From NCBI RefSeq assembly GCF_042665095.1, contig NZ_JBHTBV010000005.1: a DNA stretch of 64,000 bases; one strand, written 5' to 3'. The position numbers and the translations under genes were made by a program. The first letter of the stretch is position 1. Each line of letters opens with the position of its first letter. The notes under the pieces are model-generated. The model was given only the letters and a program-made list of their open reading frames with translations, was not told the DNA's origin and did no database searches. Source of the stretch: Gordonibacter pamelaeae. Lineage in GTDB: Bacteria > Actinomycetota > Coriobacteriia > Coriobacteriales > Eggerthellaceae. This document shows positions 43,464 through 51,757 of the stretch, piece after piece.

Positions 43464-43946
43464 TCAGTGCCCGCCGCCGGCCATCATCTTGGCGGCATGC
43501 GGCAGGGCGGCCACGATGCCATCCCAGTTCTCGCGGGCGGCTTTCTCGCTGCCGGGGAGGTTGATCACCAGGTGCCGCCCCCGCTGCATGCACAGCGCAC
43601 GCGAGAGCATGGCGTAGGGGGTGATGGCCAGCGAGTGGGCGCGCATGGCCTCGGCAATGCCGGGCACGTTGCGCTCGCACACGTCCATCGTGGCCTCCGG
43701 CGTCACGTCGCGCAGCGAGAGGCCGCTGCCGCCGCAGGTTAGCACGATATCGGCATCGAGCTCGTCGCAGGCGGCCACGATGGCAGCCGCTATATCCGCA
43801 CGCTCGTCTTTCACCACCACATGGCTCGCGCACGTCCAACCCTTCTCGGCAATGAGCGCCTCGAGCGCGGCGCCCGCGGTGTCCTCCTTCATGCTGCGCG
43901 TATCGGAGCAGGTGACGATGGCAAACGTCAAAGTATGGTCGGACAT
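43464..43946 (-). CDS. moaB: Molybdenum cofactor biosynthesis protein, MoaB/Mog type
   Basis: A 160-residue molybdopterin adenylyltransferase-like protein. The fold is marked by FAIVTCSDTRSMKEDTAGAAL, the pterin-binding VLTCGGSGLSLRDVTPEA and LVINLPGSEKAARENWD. It activates molybdopterin for metal insertion by MoeA. ATG 43946 follows aaaggaac. It lies downstream of moeA in the same direction and converges on dmsC, in keeping with cofactor supply for DmsA. Confidence 0.93.
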   Translation of the reverse strand: MSDHTLTFAIVTCSDTRSMKEDTAGAALEALIAEKGWTCASHVVVKDERADIAAAIVAACDELDADIVLTCGGSGLSLRDVTPEATMDVCERNVPGIAEAMRAHSLAITPYAMLSRALCMQRGRHLVINLPGSEKAARENWDGIVAALPHAAKMMAGGGH

Positions 43947-43987
43947 GGTCGTTCCTTTCTCGCAGGTTGGCGTTAGTAAGTCAGCGA

Positions 43988-44089
43988 GAAGGGCTGTGGT
44001 GCGTCGAATTCGCGGGATCACGGAGGCGAAGCGTACCTTGGGTACGCGAGTCTCCGGGATCCCGCGAAGGCGGCGTGCCACAGCCCTTC
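43988..44089. repeat. 102-nt long stem-loop between moeA and moaB
   Basis: Three nested paired segments form one long hairpin: GAAGGGCTGTGG (43988-43999) with 44078-44089, TTCGCGGGATC (44009-44019) with 44058-44068, and GCGTACC (44031-44037) with GGTACGC (44041-44047) around a TTG loop. It may be a dispersed repeat or a structured RNA that protects or separates the moeA and moaB messages. Confidence 0.8.
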
Positions 44090-44102
44090 GCAGCGTCGGG
44101 CC

Positions 44103-44130
44103 GTTCCGCCGTTCGGAAGAACGGCGGAAC
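44103..44130 (-). terminator. Hairpin at the end of moeA
   Basis: GTTCCGCCGTTC (44103-44114) pairs exactly with 44119-44130 around a GGAA loop, one base after the moeA stop. It is a strong stem without a T run, so termination may be partial. Confidence 0.65.
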
Positions 44131-44131
44131 C

Positions 44132-45388
44132 TCAGAGGCTGACCTCCTCGGAAACGTCCAGCAGCATGCAGTCGATGAGCGAGCCGGCGGTGCGCGACTC
44201 CAGGCCCTCGGGCATGATGGCCATGCAGTTGCTGCGCTGGATGACACCGAACAGGCCCGAGCTCTGGTTCTTCGCAGGCGCCACCACGTACTCGCCAGCG
44301 TCGTCCTTGTACAGCGTGGAGCGCAGGAAGATGCGGCGCGGGTCGTTCTTCTTCACGTCGCGCGAGAGCTTCGCCTTCACCACGGGGCGCGTGAAGTGGC
44401 GGTAGCCCTGCATCTTGCGCAGCGCGGGGCGGATGATCATCTCGAAGCCCACGTAGGCGGCCGCCGGGTTGCCGGGCAGGCCGAACACGGGCGTGCCCTG
44501 CACCACGCCGAACGTCTGGGCCTTGCCGGGACGCATATTCACGGTGGTCATGAGCAGCTCGCCCAGCTCTTCCACCACGGGCTTGATGAAGTCGAAGTCG
44601 CCGTTGGAGGCGCCGCCGCTCGTCACCACGAAGTCGTACTCGCGGGCAGCGGCGGAAACGGCGGCCGCGAGGGCCTCCAGCGTGTCCTCCACGATGGGCA
44701 GGATGGTGGGCGTGGCGCCCGCGGCTTGCGCGCACGCGGCCAGCGCGTAGCTGTTCGAGTTGCGGATCTTGCCGGGCGTGGGAACCTCGGTGGGGTCTAC
44801 CAGCTCGCTGCCGATGGAGATGATGGCCACGCGCGGACGGCGGTGCGTGGGCACCTCCACCACGCCGCAGCCGGCCAAAAATCCGACGCCGGCCGAGCCG
44901 ATAACCTCGCCGGCCTCCACCACGACCTCGCCGGCCTTGGCCTCCTCGCCCGCCTCGCGCACGTTGTTGCGCTCCTTCACGGGGGCAGTGAACGCCACGC
45001 GGCTGCCCGGCTTGCCGTCGCCGGCCACCACGTCCACGATCTCGTACTTCACCACGGCATCGGCATCGTCGGGAACCGGCGCGCCCGTCATGATGCGCAC
45101 ACACTGGCCCTCCCCGATGGAGCCCTCGTATACGTCGCCGGCCGCAACCTCCGCGATCACATCCATCTCCACCGGCTCCTCGACGCTCGCGGAAGCCAGC
45201 TCGGCCGCGCGCACCGCGAAGCCGTCCATGGCCGAATGCGCGAACGGGGCGATGTCGATGTCGCTGCGCAGATCCTCGGCTGCCACACGACCCACCGCCT
45301 CCAGCACCGGCACCGTCTCCTGCGGCAGCGGATCCACGTTCGCGAGCACGAGCTCGCGGGCCTCTTCGAGCGAGATCATTTCCTTCAT
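44132..45388 (-). CDS. moeA: Molybdopterin molybdenumtransferase
   Basis: A 418-residue enzyme that inserts molybdate into adenylylated molybdopterin. Marks are PFAHSAMDGFAVRA, GQCVRIMTGAPVPDDADAVV, VAIISIGSELV, VVTSGGASNGDFDFIKPVVE and PVFGLPGNPAAAYVGFE. It lies upstream of moaB, with which it makes the cofactor for the DmsA-type reductase nearby. It is divergent from the gamma-carbonic anhydrase-like gene. Confidence 0.96.
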   Translation of the reverse strand: MKEMISLEEARELVLANVDPLPQETVPVLEAVGRVAAEDLRSDIDIAPFAHSAMDGFAVRAAELASASVEEPVEMDVIAEVAAGDVYEGSIGEGQCVRIMTGAPVPDDADAVVKYEIVDVVAGDGKPGSRVAFTAPVKERNNVREAGEEAKAGEVVVEAGEVIGSAGVGFLAGCGVVEVPTHRRPRVAIISIGSELVDPTEVPTPGKIRNSNSYALAACAQAAGATPTILPIVEDTLEALAAAVSAAAREYDFVVTSGGASNGDFDFIKPVVEELGELLMTTVNMRPGKAQTFGVVQGTPVFGLPGNPAAAYVGFEMIIRPALRKMQGYRHFTRPVVKAKLSRDVKKNDPRRIFLRSTLYKDDAGEYVVAPAKNQSSGLFGVIQRSNCMAIMPEGLESRTAGSLIDCMLLDVSEEVSL

Positions 45389-45602
45389 CGGTTCGTCCCC
45401 TTCCTGAAAAAGCGCGCCCCGTCCCTCCGCCTTCGCCGACGCAGGCCGTTGCGCACCTTCGATATACCATGCCCACTATTATAGCGCTGAAAGTATAGTT
45501 GCGGACGGCGACTTTGCCGGCCGCACCCGCGCCCGCCAATGCCAGCCGACAACTTCCGAGCGCCGCTATAATGGCAAGGGAAACGACTGAAAGGAACTCC
45601 TT
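45389..45602. promoter_or_regulatory. Divergent promoters of moeA and the gamma-carbonic anhydrase-like gene
   Basis: TATAAT occurs on the minus strand (plus-strand 45478-45483), 90 bp upstream of moeA, and on the plus strand at 45567-45572, 31 bp upstream of the gamma-carbonic anhydrase-like gene. -35 boxes are not clear. Confidence 0.55.
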
Positions 45603-46172
45603 ATGACCCACGCCGAAGCCAAGCCCTCCCTCTACCGCAACGTTCGCATCCACCAAAGCGCGCGCCTCTCCCCCGCCGCCGGCATCGTGGGCGACGTGAC
45701 CATCGGCCGCGACTCCTGTGTGCTGGCCGGTGCCCAGATTCGCGCCGACGACGCGCCCGTCATCATCGGCGACGAGGTGAACATCCAGGAGAACGCCGTC
45801 GTCCACGTGGATCACGATCATCCCGCCATCCTCCACGATCACTGCACCATAGGGCACGGCGCCATCATACACGGCTGCGAGATAGGGCCGAACGCGCTCG
45901 TGGGCATGGGCGCCATCGTCATGAACGGGGCGAAGGTGGGCGCGAATTGCGTGGTGGCCGCCGGCGCGCTGGTGTCCGAGGGCAAAGAGCTTCCCGCCGG
46001 CAGCCTGGTTATGGGCATGCCCGCGCGCGTGAAGCGCACGTTGTCGGATGAGGAGATCGCGCACTTGTGCACCGCGGCGGGCGACGAGTACCTGGCCGTG
46101 GGCGCCCGCATGCTGGAGGAGGGCCTGCTGCACAACCCCGAGCCGGGCACGGACGTGCATCCGAGCTTCTAG
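45603..46172 (+). CDS. Gamma-carbonic anhydrase family protein
   Basis: A 189-residue left-handed beta-helix protein with hexapeptide repeats (GIVGDVTIGRDSCVLAGAQI, PVIIGDEVNIQENAVVHV, CTIGHGAIIHGCEIGPNALV). The metal-binding histidines are expected in HVDHDHP and IGHGAIIHGC. Relatives (YrdA, PaaY) bind zinc or iron; only some hydrate CO2. The C-terminus (LSDEEIAHLCTAAGDEYLAV) is typical. No operon partner. Confidence 0.92.
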   Translation: MTHAEAKPSLYRNVRIHQSARLSPAAGIVGDVTIGRDSCVLAGAQIRADDAPVIIGDEVNIQENAVVHVDHDHPAILHDHCTIGHGAIIHGCEIGPNALVGMGAIVMNGAKVGANCVVAAGALVSEGKELPAGSLVMGMPARVKRTLSDEEIAHLCTAAGDEYLAVGARMLEEGLLHNPEPGTDVHPSF

Positions 46173-46213
46173 GAAAACGCCAGCGCAATACCGTCCAGCG
46201 TCTCCCTAGCCGG

Positions 46214-46792
46214 TTATCGGGCAGCGAGAAGCAGGTCCGCGTAGGCTGGCGCGACGTCCTCGATGCGCGCGAGCGTCTTGTCCTCGCCTTCAGGCAGCTC
46301 GTTGACCAGCGCGAGGAAACGGCCCGGATCGAAGCCCGGCCCCTTCGCGAGCACTTCGTACGCATCGCCCTCGAAGCAGTTCGCAAAGCCGGTGGGGGCG
46401 AAGCCGTTGCGCAGGTAGAAGTCGCGACGCCTCCTCCGCTGGAGGGCGTTCGACGCCGCATCGTCAAGCGGCTCGATGTCAAGCGTGATGGTTTTGCCCG
46501 GGAAGCGGCGCCCGACATCCTCAAGCATGCGGGCTCCATTGCCTCGCGACCGAGCCGCCTGGTCCACGGCGAGAAAGAGCACGTACGCCAGATCGGCGCC
46601 CTCGATCATGAAGGCGAATCCGCAGAACAGCCCTTCGTCGCGGTACGCGAGCAGCGACACTTCCTCGCGTTCGGCCTGTTCCAACAAGAATGAGAACGGC
46701 GCCTGCTCGTTCGGCGGGAAGGCGGCCTCCAGCAGCCGCTTGACCTCCCGCGCATCCTCGGTCCCCTCTTCAACGGTACATGTCGACAGCAT
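46214..46792 (-). CDS. GNAT-family N-acetyltransferase
   Basis: A 192-residue protein with the GNAT fold: AFPPNEQAPFSFLLEQA, CGFAFMIEGADLAYVLFLAVD and the acetyl-CoA loop AARSRGNGARMLEDV (R-x-x-G-x-G/A), then RRDFYLRNGFAPTGFA near the end. Its substrate is not known. It is a separate gene, just downstream of enolase. Confidence 0.85.
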   Translation of the reverse strand: MLSTCTVEEGTEDAREVKRLLEAAFPPNEQAPFSFLLEQAEREEVSLLAYRDEGLFCGFAFMIEGADLAYVLFLAVDQAARSRGNGARMLEDVGRRFPGKTITLDIEPLDDAASNALQRRRRRDFYLRNGFAPTGFANCFEGDAYEVLAKGPGFDPGRFLALVNELPEGEDKTLARIEDVAPAYADLLLAAR

Positions 46793-46837
46793 CAGCAGCC
46801 CCTCCCCTGTTAGAAGCTCTGTTTCCCCTTTTATGAA

Positions 46838-46875
46838 GCGGAGCCGGGCCGCCCCCTTAGACGGTCCGGCTCCGC
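46838..46875 (-). terminator. Terminator hairpin after eno
   Basis: GCGGAGCCGG (46838-46847) pairs with CCGGCTCCGC (46866-46875), 14 bp after the eno stop, and a short T/A-rich sequence follows on the minus strand. Confidence 0.75.
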
Positions 46876-46889
46876 AAAACGCGCAGTCG

Positions 46890-48182
46890 TTAGCGCTTGA
46901 TGTTGTAGAACGCGCTCATCCCGGCGTACTGGGCGGCGGTGTCCAGCTCCTCCTCGATGCGCAGCAGCTGGTTGTACTTCGCCACGCGGTCGGAGCGGCA
47001 GGGCGCGCCGGTCTTGATCTGGCCGGTGTTGCATGCCACGGACAGGTCGGCGATGGTGGTGTCCTCGGTCTCGCCGGAGCGGTGGCTCATGACGCAGGCG
47101 TAGCCGGCCTGCTTCGCCATCTCGATGGCCTCGAGCGTCTCGGTGAGGCTGCCGATCTGGTTCACCTTGATGAGGATGGCGTTCGCGCAGCCCATCTCGA
47201 TGCCCTTGGCCAGGCGCTTGGAGTTGGTGACGAACAGGTCGTCGCCCACCAGCTGCACGCGGTCGCCGATGCGCTCGGTGAGCGCCTTCCAGCCGTCCCA
47301 ATCCTCCTCGGCCATGCCGTCCTCGATGGAGATGATGGGGTACTTGTTGACTAGGGCCTCCCAGTAGTCCACCATCTCGGCGCTCGTGAGCTCGCGGCCC
47401 TCGCCGGCCAGCACGTAGCGCTGCTTGTCGGCATCGTAGAACTCGGTCGAGGCCGGGTCCATGGCGAACATGATGTCGCTGCCCGGCTTGTAGCCGGCGG
47501 CCTCGCAGGCGCGCACGATGTACTCGAGCGGCTCCTCGTTCGTGGTGAAGTTGGGGGCGAAGCCGCCCTCGTCGCCCACGCCGCCGCCCAGGCCCGCGTC
47601 GTGCAGCACCTTCTTCAGCGTGTGGTAGATCTCGGCGCACCAGCGCAGCGCCTCGGCGAAGGAGTCCGCGCCCACCGGCATGATCATGAACTCCTGGAAG
47701 TCCACGTTGTTGTCGGCGTGCACGCCGCCGTTGAGGATGTTCATCATGGGCGTGGGAAGCAGGTGCGCGTTCGCGCCGCCCACGTACTTGTACAGCGGCA
47801 GCTCGGCCGACTCGGCCGCGGCCTTCGCGCAGGCCAGCGACGCGCCCAGGATGGCGTTCGCGCCCAGGGCGCCCTTGTTGTCGGTGCCGTCCACCTCGAG
47901 CATGATGTCGTCGATGGTGCGCTGGTCGTCGGCCTCCAGGCCGATGAGCGCCTCGGCGATCTCCTCGTTCACGTGGGCCACCGCGTCGAGCGTGCCCTTG
48001 CCGAGGTAGCGGCCCTTGTCGCAGTCGCGCAGCTCCACGGCCTCGAACGCGCCGGTCGAAGCGCCCGACGGCACGGCGGCGCGGCCGAACGCCCCGTCCT
48101 CCAGCACCACTTCCACTTCCACGGTCGGGTTGCCGCGCGAGTCGAGAATCTCGCGACCGAACACATCGATGATGACGCTCAT
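46890..48182 (-). CDS. eno: Enolase
   Basis: A 430-residue glycolytic enzyme that interconverts 2-phosphoglycerate and phosphoenolpyruvate. It begins MSVIIDVFGREILDSRGNPT. Marks are VGDEGGFAPNF, ISIEDGMAEEDWDGW, the signature ILIKVNQIGSLTET and MSHRSGETEDTTIADLSV. ATG 48182 follows gaggaggcatgc. It is transcribed alone. Confidence 0.98.
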   Translation of the reverse strand: MSVIIDVFGREILDSRGNPTVEVEVVLEDGAFGRAAVPSGASTGAFEAVELRDCDKGRYLGKGTLDAVAHVNEEIAEALIGLEADDQRTIDDIMLEVDGTDNKGALGANAILGASLACAKAAAESAELPLYKYVGGANAHLLPTPMMNILNGGVHADNNVDFQEFMIMPVGADSFAEALRWCAEIYHTLKKVLHDAGLGGGVGDEGGFAPNFTTNEEPLEYIVRACEAAGYKPGSDIMFAMDPASTEFYDADKQRYVLAGEGRELTSAEMVDYWEALVNKYPIISIEDGMAEEDWDGWKALTERIGDRVQLVGDDLFVTNSKRLAKGIEMGCANAILIKVNQIGSLTETLEAIEMAKQAGYACVMSHRSGETEDTTIADLSVACNTGQIKTGAPCRSDRVAKYNQLLRIEEELDTAAQYAGMSAFYNIKR

Positions 48183-48399
48183 GCATGCCTCCTCGTAAGT
48201 CTGTTCAATCCGCTTCGCCGGACCGTTCCGCCGAAGCGTGACCTTCCCGGCAATCATAGCACGTAGGAAGCGCAATCCCCCATTCTGCGAGCGTTTCCCA
48301 CAACACCGGCGACGAACGGTTGACGATGGGAGGGGCCGAGGATTCGGTGCCGAAGCTCTAATTACAGCCCCATATCGTCCAAACTCACCAACGTTGCCC

Positions 48400-48879
48400 C
48401 TAGAAGCGGAACTCGGACGGCCAGTCGAAATCGGCGGAGGCTTCTGCGCTTTCAGGCCAGTGGGCGCACCAGGCGGGGACGATGGGGTGCTCGATGCGGT
48501 CGATGCTCGGGGTGTAGGGCTTGAGGTCGAGGACGGGGGTGCCGTCAGCCGCGTCGAGGTAGGGCGTCTCCACGAGGCCGACATCCGCGTCCACAGCAGC
48601 CAGCTCGATGACCGTGAGGGCCAGCGGGTTGGGGCGCAGCGGGCTCCGTGTGGCGAAAATGCCCAGGTCGTGGTCGAGGCGCGCATAGGGGCGCCCCGCG
48701 TCGACGAGCGCGCGCAGCTCGGGGTCGTCCACCTCGTGGGCCCACCAGGTTACGACAGCATGGCCGAAGCCCTCGAGGCCGCGCAGGCCGTCCCGGTACG
48801 CCGGGTCGATGCGCAGCTGCGCAGGTCCTTCCCCTCCCCCATTCACGACGCCGACGGGATGCACGGTAAACGTTTGCAT
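48400..48879 (-). CDS. TrmO/TsaA-like SAM-dependent methyltransferase (UPF0066)
   Basis: A 159-residue protein of the YaeB/TrmO fold. It starts QTFTVHPVGVVNGGGEGPAQLRI and contains GLRGLEGFGHAVVTWWAHEVDD, LGIFATRSPLRPNPLALTVIEL (the SAM-binding signature) and VLDLKPYTPSID. In E. coli, TrmO methylates the t6A base of tRNA-Thr. This short form lacks the C-terminal domain, and its substrate may differ. It is 76 bp downstream of the MerR gene. Confidence 0.88.
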   Translation of the reverse strand: MQTFTVHPVGVVNGGGEGPAQLRIDPAYRDGLRGLEGFGHAVVTWWAHEVDDPELRALVDAGRPYARLDHDLGIFATRSPLRPNPLALTVIELAAVDADVGLVETPYLDAADGTPVLDLKPYTPSIDRIEHPIVPAWCAHWPESAEASADFDWPSEFRF

Positions 48880-48954
48880 GGATCGCTCCTCTCACGATGG
48901 CCGCCCCTGCGGCGGCACCTGGTGAGGAGCATAGGGGCTGACACCGTGGGAGGG

Positions 48955-49803
48955 TCAAGCGGTCTTCCGGACGGGAACCAAAAACTCCGTGAGGTAGTCC
49001 TGCGGGTCGTCCGCATTCCATGGGCCGCGGTGGGCCACCTCGCACGTAGGGCCGGCCATGCGCAGCGCGGGATGGTCCTCCAGCCACCGCGCGAACGACG
49101 CGTACACAGGCGCGATGTTCTCGTAGGGGCCGTACACCTTGATGCTCGCGGCAAGCGGCAGCGCGGCACTGCGGTAGAAACACAGCGGCCCGTCGTCCTC
49201 GCCGTGCGCGTCGGTGGCCACGGCCACCTCCACCACGACGGCCGTATCGTCTCCGGCGCGCCCGGACGAGCCGGACCCCGCCCCCTCGTTGCAGAACTCG
49301 CAGTACTCCGTGTAGGGCTCGGACGGCGTTATCCCCCGCTCCCCCATGAGCGCGCCCAGCCGCTCCCACGCCCGCCGCTCCTCGTCGTAGTCCGCCAGCT
49401 CCATGCGCAGCGCCACCACCTGATAGGGGGGAACCGACACGAGCGTCACCTCGCAGCTGACGGCCGCCCCGCCGGCCTCCACCTCCTGCCTGAAACGGCG
49501 CAGGTCGGCGAGTCGGCGCTGCTCGCGTCCGATGCCCTCCTCGAGCTCCCGTGCGCGATCGTCCAAGGCGCGCGCCAGCTCCCCGTCGTCCGCATGCGCC
49601 AGCCGCCCGATCTCCCGGATGGGGAACCCCAGGTCGCGCAAGACGGTGATGCGGTTCGCCTCCGCCAGCTGGGACACGGCGTAGCGGCGGTACCCCGTCT
49701 GGGCGTCCTGTTCGGCGGGCTTGAGCAGCCCCACCTGGTCGTAGTGGCGCAGCATGCGCACCGATATGCGCGAGAGCCGGGAGAACTCGCCTATCTGCAA
49801 CAT
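48955..49803 (-). CDS. MerR-family regulator with GyrI-like effector domain
   Basis: A 282-residue regulator. The MerR helix-turn-helix is at residues about 1-70 (LQIGEFSRLSRISVRMLRHYDQVGLLKPAEQ, TGYRRYAVSQLAEAN), then a coiled coil (ELARALDDRARELEEGIGREQ), and a C-terminal GyrI/AraC-effector-like domain of about 160 residues (VSVPPYQVVALRMEL, SIKVYGPYENIAPVYASFARWL). Such proteins are multidrug sensors like BmrR. The adjoining TrmO-like gene is a possible but unproven target. Confidence 0.9.
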   Translation of the reverse strand: MLQIGEFSRLSRISVRMLRHYDQVGLLKPAEQDAQTGYRRYAVSQLAEANRITVLRDLGFPIREIGRLAHADDGELARALDDRARELEEGIGREQRRLADLRRFRQEVEAGGAAVSCEVTLVSVPPYQVVALRMELADYDEERRAWERLGALMGERGITPSEPYTEYCEFCNEGAGSGSSGRAGDDTAVVVEVAVATDAHGEDDGPLCFYRSAALPLAASIKVYGPYENIAPVYASFARWLEDHPALRMAGPTCEVAHRGPWNADDPQDYLTEFLVPVRKTA

Positions 49804-49864
49804 GGGAAACCTCCTTGGAGCCGGTCGGTCGACGCAGCATAGCATGGAAGGCCGCGCGAGGGCC

Positions 49865-51508
49865 TCACGCCTCCAACGGATGCTCGGAGCCGTCGGCGGC
49901 CAGGTCCTCCCGCTCGCGCGCCAGGTAGTCGACGAGCTCCTGCTGGGAGTGCACGGCGAGCTTGCGGTAGATGCTGCGCACGTGCGTCTTCACCGTGTCG
50001 GGCGACACGGACAGCGCCTCGCACACGGCGCGCCGCGACTTACCCTCGGCCAGCAGCAGCATGACCTCGCTCTCGCGCTGAGTGACCTCGCGCTCCGTGG
50101 CCACGAAGCGCACGACGGCGGCAAGGTCGCCGGTCGCGAGGCCGCCCTCGCCGGGGCGGACCGTCCCCCATCCGTACTTCAGGTTACTGCCGCTGCACAG
50201 GAACAGCGCAGCCGCCAGCACGATGCACGCGACGAGGCAGGCGAGCAGCGCTGGATCCTCGACCGGGGCCACGCCGACGGCCGGGACGGCAGGGCCGCCG
50301 GCAAGGAAGGCGCACGCTGCAAGGCCGCCCACCACGGCCCCGCTGAACAGCGCCGCGCCCGGACAGCTGGCGATCCACGTGGCAGGCAGGCCCATGTTCT
50401 TCATAAGGCAGGCGCCCAGACTCCACAGCACCAGGTCGAGGTAGCAGAACGCGCCGGCCAGCACGGCATCGCCCGCAGGCGTCACGCCGGCCGCTGCCAC
50501 GAACGCGAACCCGGCGGCCACAAGGGGAAACGCCACCTTGTACACCAGCCGATTGAAGTCGAGGCGCAGGAACACGAGCGTGGCAAACAGCAGCGCCACG
50601 GCCGCCGCCTGGCCGAGCGAGCTCATGGCCGCGCCATCCGGCAGCCACAGGGCGCCGGCAGCCGCCGCGGCGCCGCCGGCCGAAGCTGACCCCGCAAGCC
50701 CGCCGGCAGCCTGCACGCCATGCACGAACATGCCCATGAACAGCGCGCCTGCCGCCAGGCCCTGCACGCACGACGTGGCCACGAACTTCGCGGGGAACGG
50801 CAGCGGCACGTCGCGACCGTGCCCGTAGTAGCGCGCCTTCGGGAACCCGCGCACGATGGCGCGCACGAGCGCAGCGCTCGCGAACGGTAGCACGAGGGCC
50901 GCCACCAGCAGGGGCACGCCCCGCGCCCCGAGCGCATCGCCTAAGGCCGAGCAGGCCGAGAGCAGCGCCGCCGCGGCCACGGTCCCCAGCATGACCTGGT
51001 AAAGCGTCTCCTGCGTGCCCACCCAGCCGAGCACGCGGTCCACCTCCACGCGGAAGAGCGCGCCGCCCGCACCCGTCGCCGCGCTCGCCAGCGCATAGAG
51101 CGCGAGGCGCGCGCCCGCGGGCAGCCCGACGTCGAGCGCCCACACCAGGTGCAGTGCCGAAGCGAGCGTCATGAGCGAGGCAAGGCCCAGCAGCCACGAC
51201 GGAGCGCTCGGCACCTTCCTCGTGCGCCTGAACCACACGGCAATCGCGATGCTCGCCACGGCCATGCAGGCAAGCGGGCCCGTCCAGGCGGGCAGCAGCC
51301 ACCCCGCGGCGCCCGAGACGGCACCCGCAGCGCCGACCCCGCCCAGCTCCACGGCCGGGCCCGAGCAGCATGCGACGATCCACGCGCTGTAGCACGCCAA
51401 GGCCAGCGCGATGCGCGGGCGCCCCGTCGCGGCGCGCGCGAAGCCCGCGCGCACGCGACGACGGTCGCCCGGCTCGTTGAACAGGTGGCGAACGTGGCTC
51501 TCCTTCAT
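49865..51508 (-). CDS. Second membrane-bound LuxR-family regulator
   Basis: A 547-residue protein with a basic N-terminus, about twelve membrane helices and a C-terminal LuxR helix-turn-helix (VTQRESEVMLLLAEGKSRRAV, LSVSPDTVKTHVRSIYRKLAVH). ATG 51508 follows GGGAGGG. It faces the FAD-dependent reductase gene across a 249-bp gap, the same layout as the LuxR/dmsA pair, and is expected to control it in response to the reductase substrate. The ligand is unknown. Confidence 0.9.
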   Translation of the reverse strand: MKESHVRHLFNEPGDRRRVRAGFARAATGRPRIALALACYSAWIVACCSGPAVELGGVGAAGAVSGAAGWLLPAWTGPLACMAVASIAIAVWFRRTRKVPSAPSWLLGLASLMTLASALHLVWALDVGLPAGARLALYALASAATGAGGALFRVEVDRVLGWVGTQETLYQVMLGTVAAAALLSACSALGDALGARGVPLLVAALVLPFASAALVRAIVRGFPKARYYGHGRDVPLPFPAKFVATSCVQGLAAGALFMGMFVHGVQAAGGLAGSASAGGAAAAAGALWLPDGAAMSSLGQAAAVALLFATLVFLRLDFNRLVYKVAFPLVAAGFAFVAAAGVTPAGDAVLAGAFCYLDLVLWSLGACLMKNMGLPATWIASCPGAALFSGAVVGGLAACAFLAGGPAVPAVGVAPVEDPALLACLVACIVLAAALFLCSGSNLKYGWGTVRPGEGGLATGDLAAVVRFVATEREVTQRESEVMLLLAEGKSRRAVCEALSVSPDTVKTHVRSIYRKLAVHSQQELVDYLAREREDLAADGSEHPLEA

Positions 51509-51596
51509 AGACCCTCCCCTCGCCATCATACCACGCGCCCGGTGCCATGGGGACGGCCGGCGGGAGGCAGAAGGCCGCCAGCCCCTCCCTCCCGCC

Positions 51597-51612
51597 TCAC
51601 CCTACAGGGTGA
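51597..51612. promoter_or_regulatory. Candidate operator between the second LuxR gene and the flavoprotein gene
   Basis: TCACCC-TACA-GGGTGA is a perfect 6-4-6 inverted repeat about 90 bp upstream of the LuxR start and 146 bp upstream of the flavoprotein start. It is a possible binding site for the LuxR regulator; this is inferred from its symmetry and place. Confidence 0.5.
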
Positions 51613-51757
51613 AAACGCGCGATTCGGCTTTTTCCCTGCGATGGGCGAGGCGGGGAGCGCACTGCGCGTGCTAGGGTGCGGACAACGCGCGGCGCGGAGG
51701 GCGCCGGGCACGGAGCGGGTCGCGCTGGCCGCACCCGCTGGAGGGAAGGGGTTCCAT

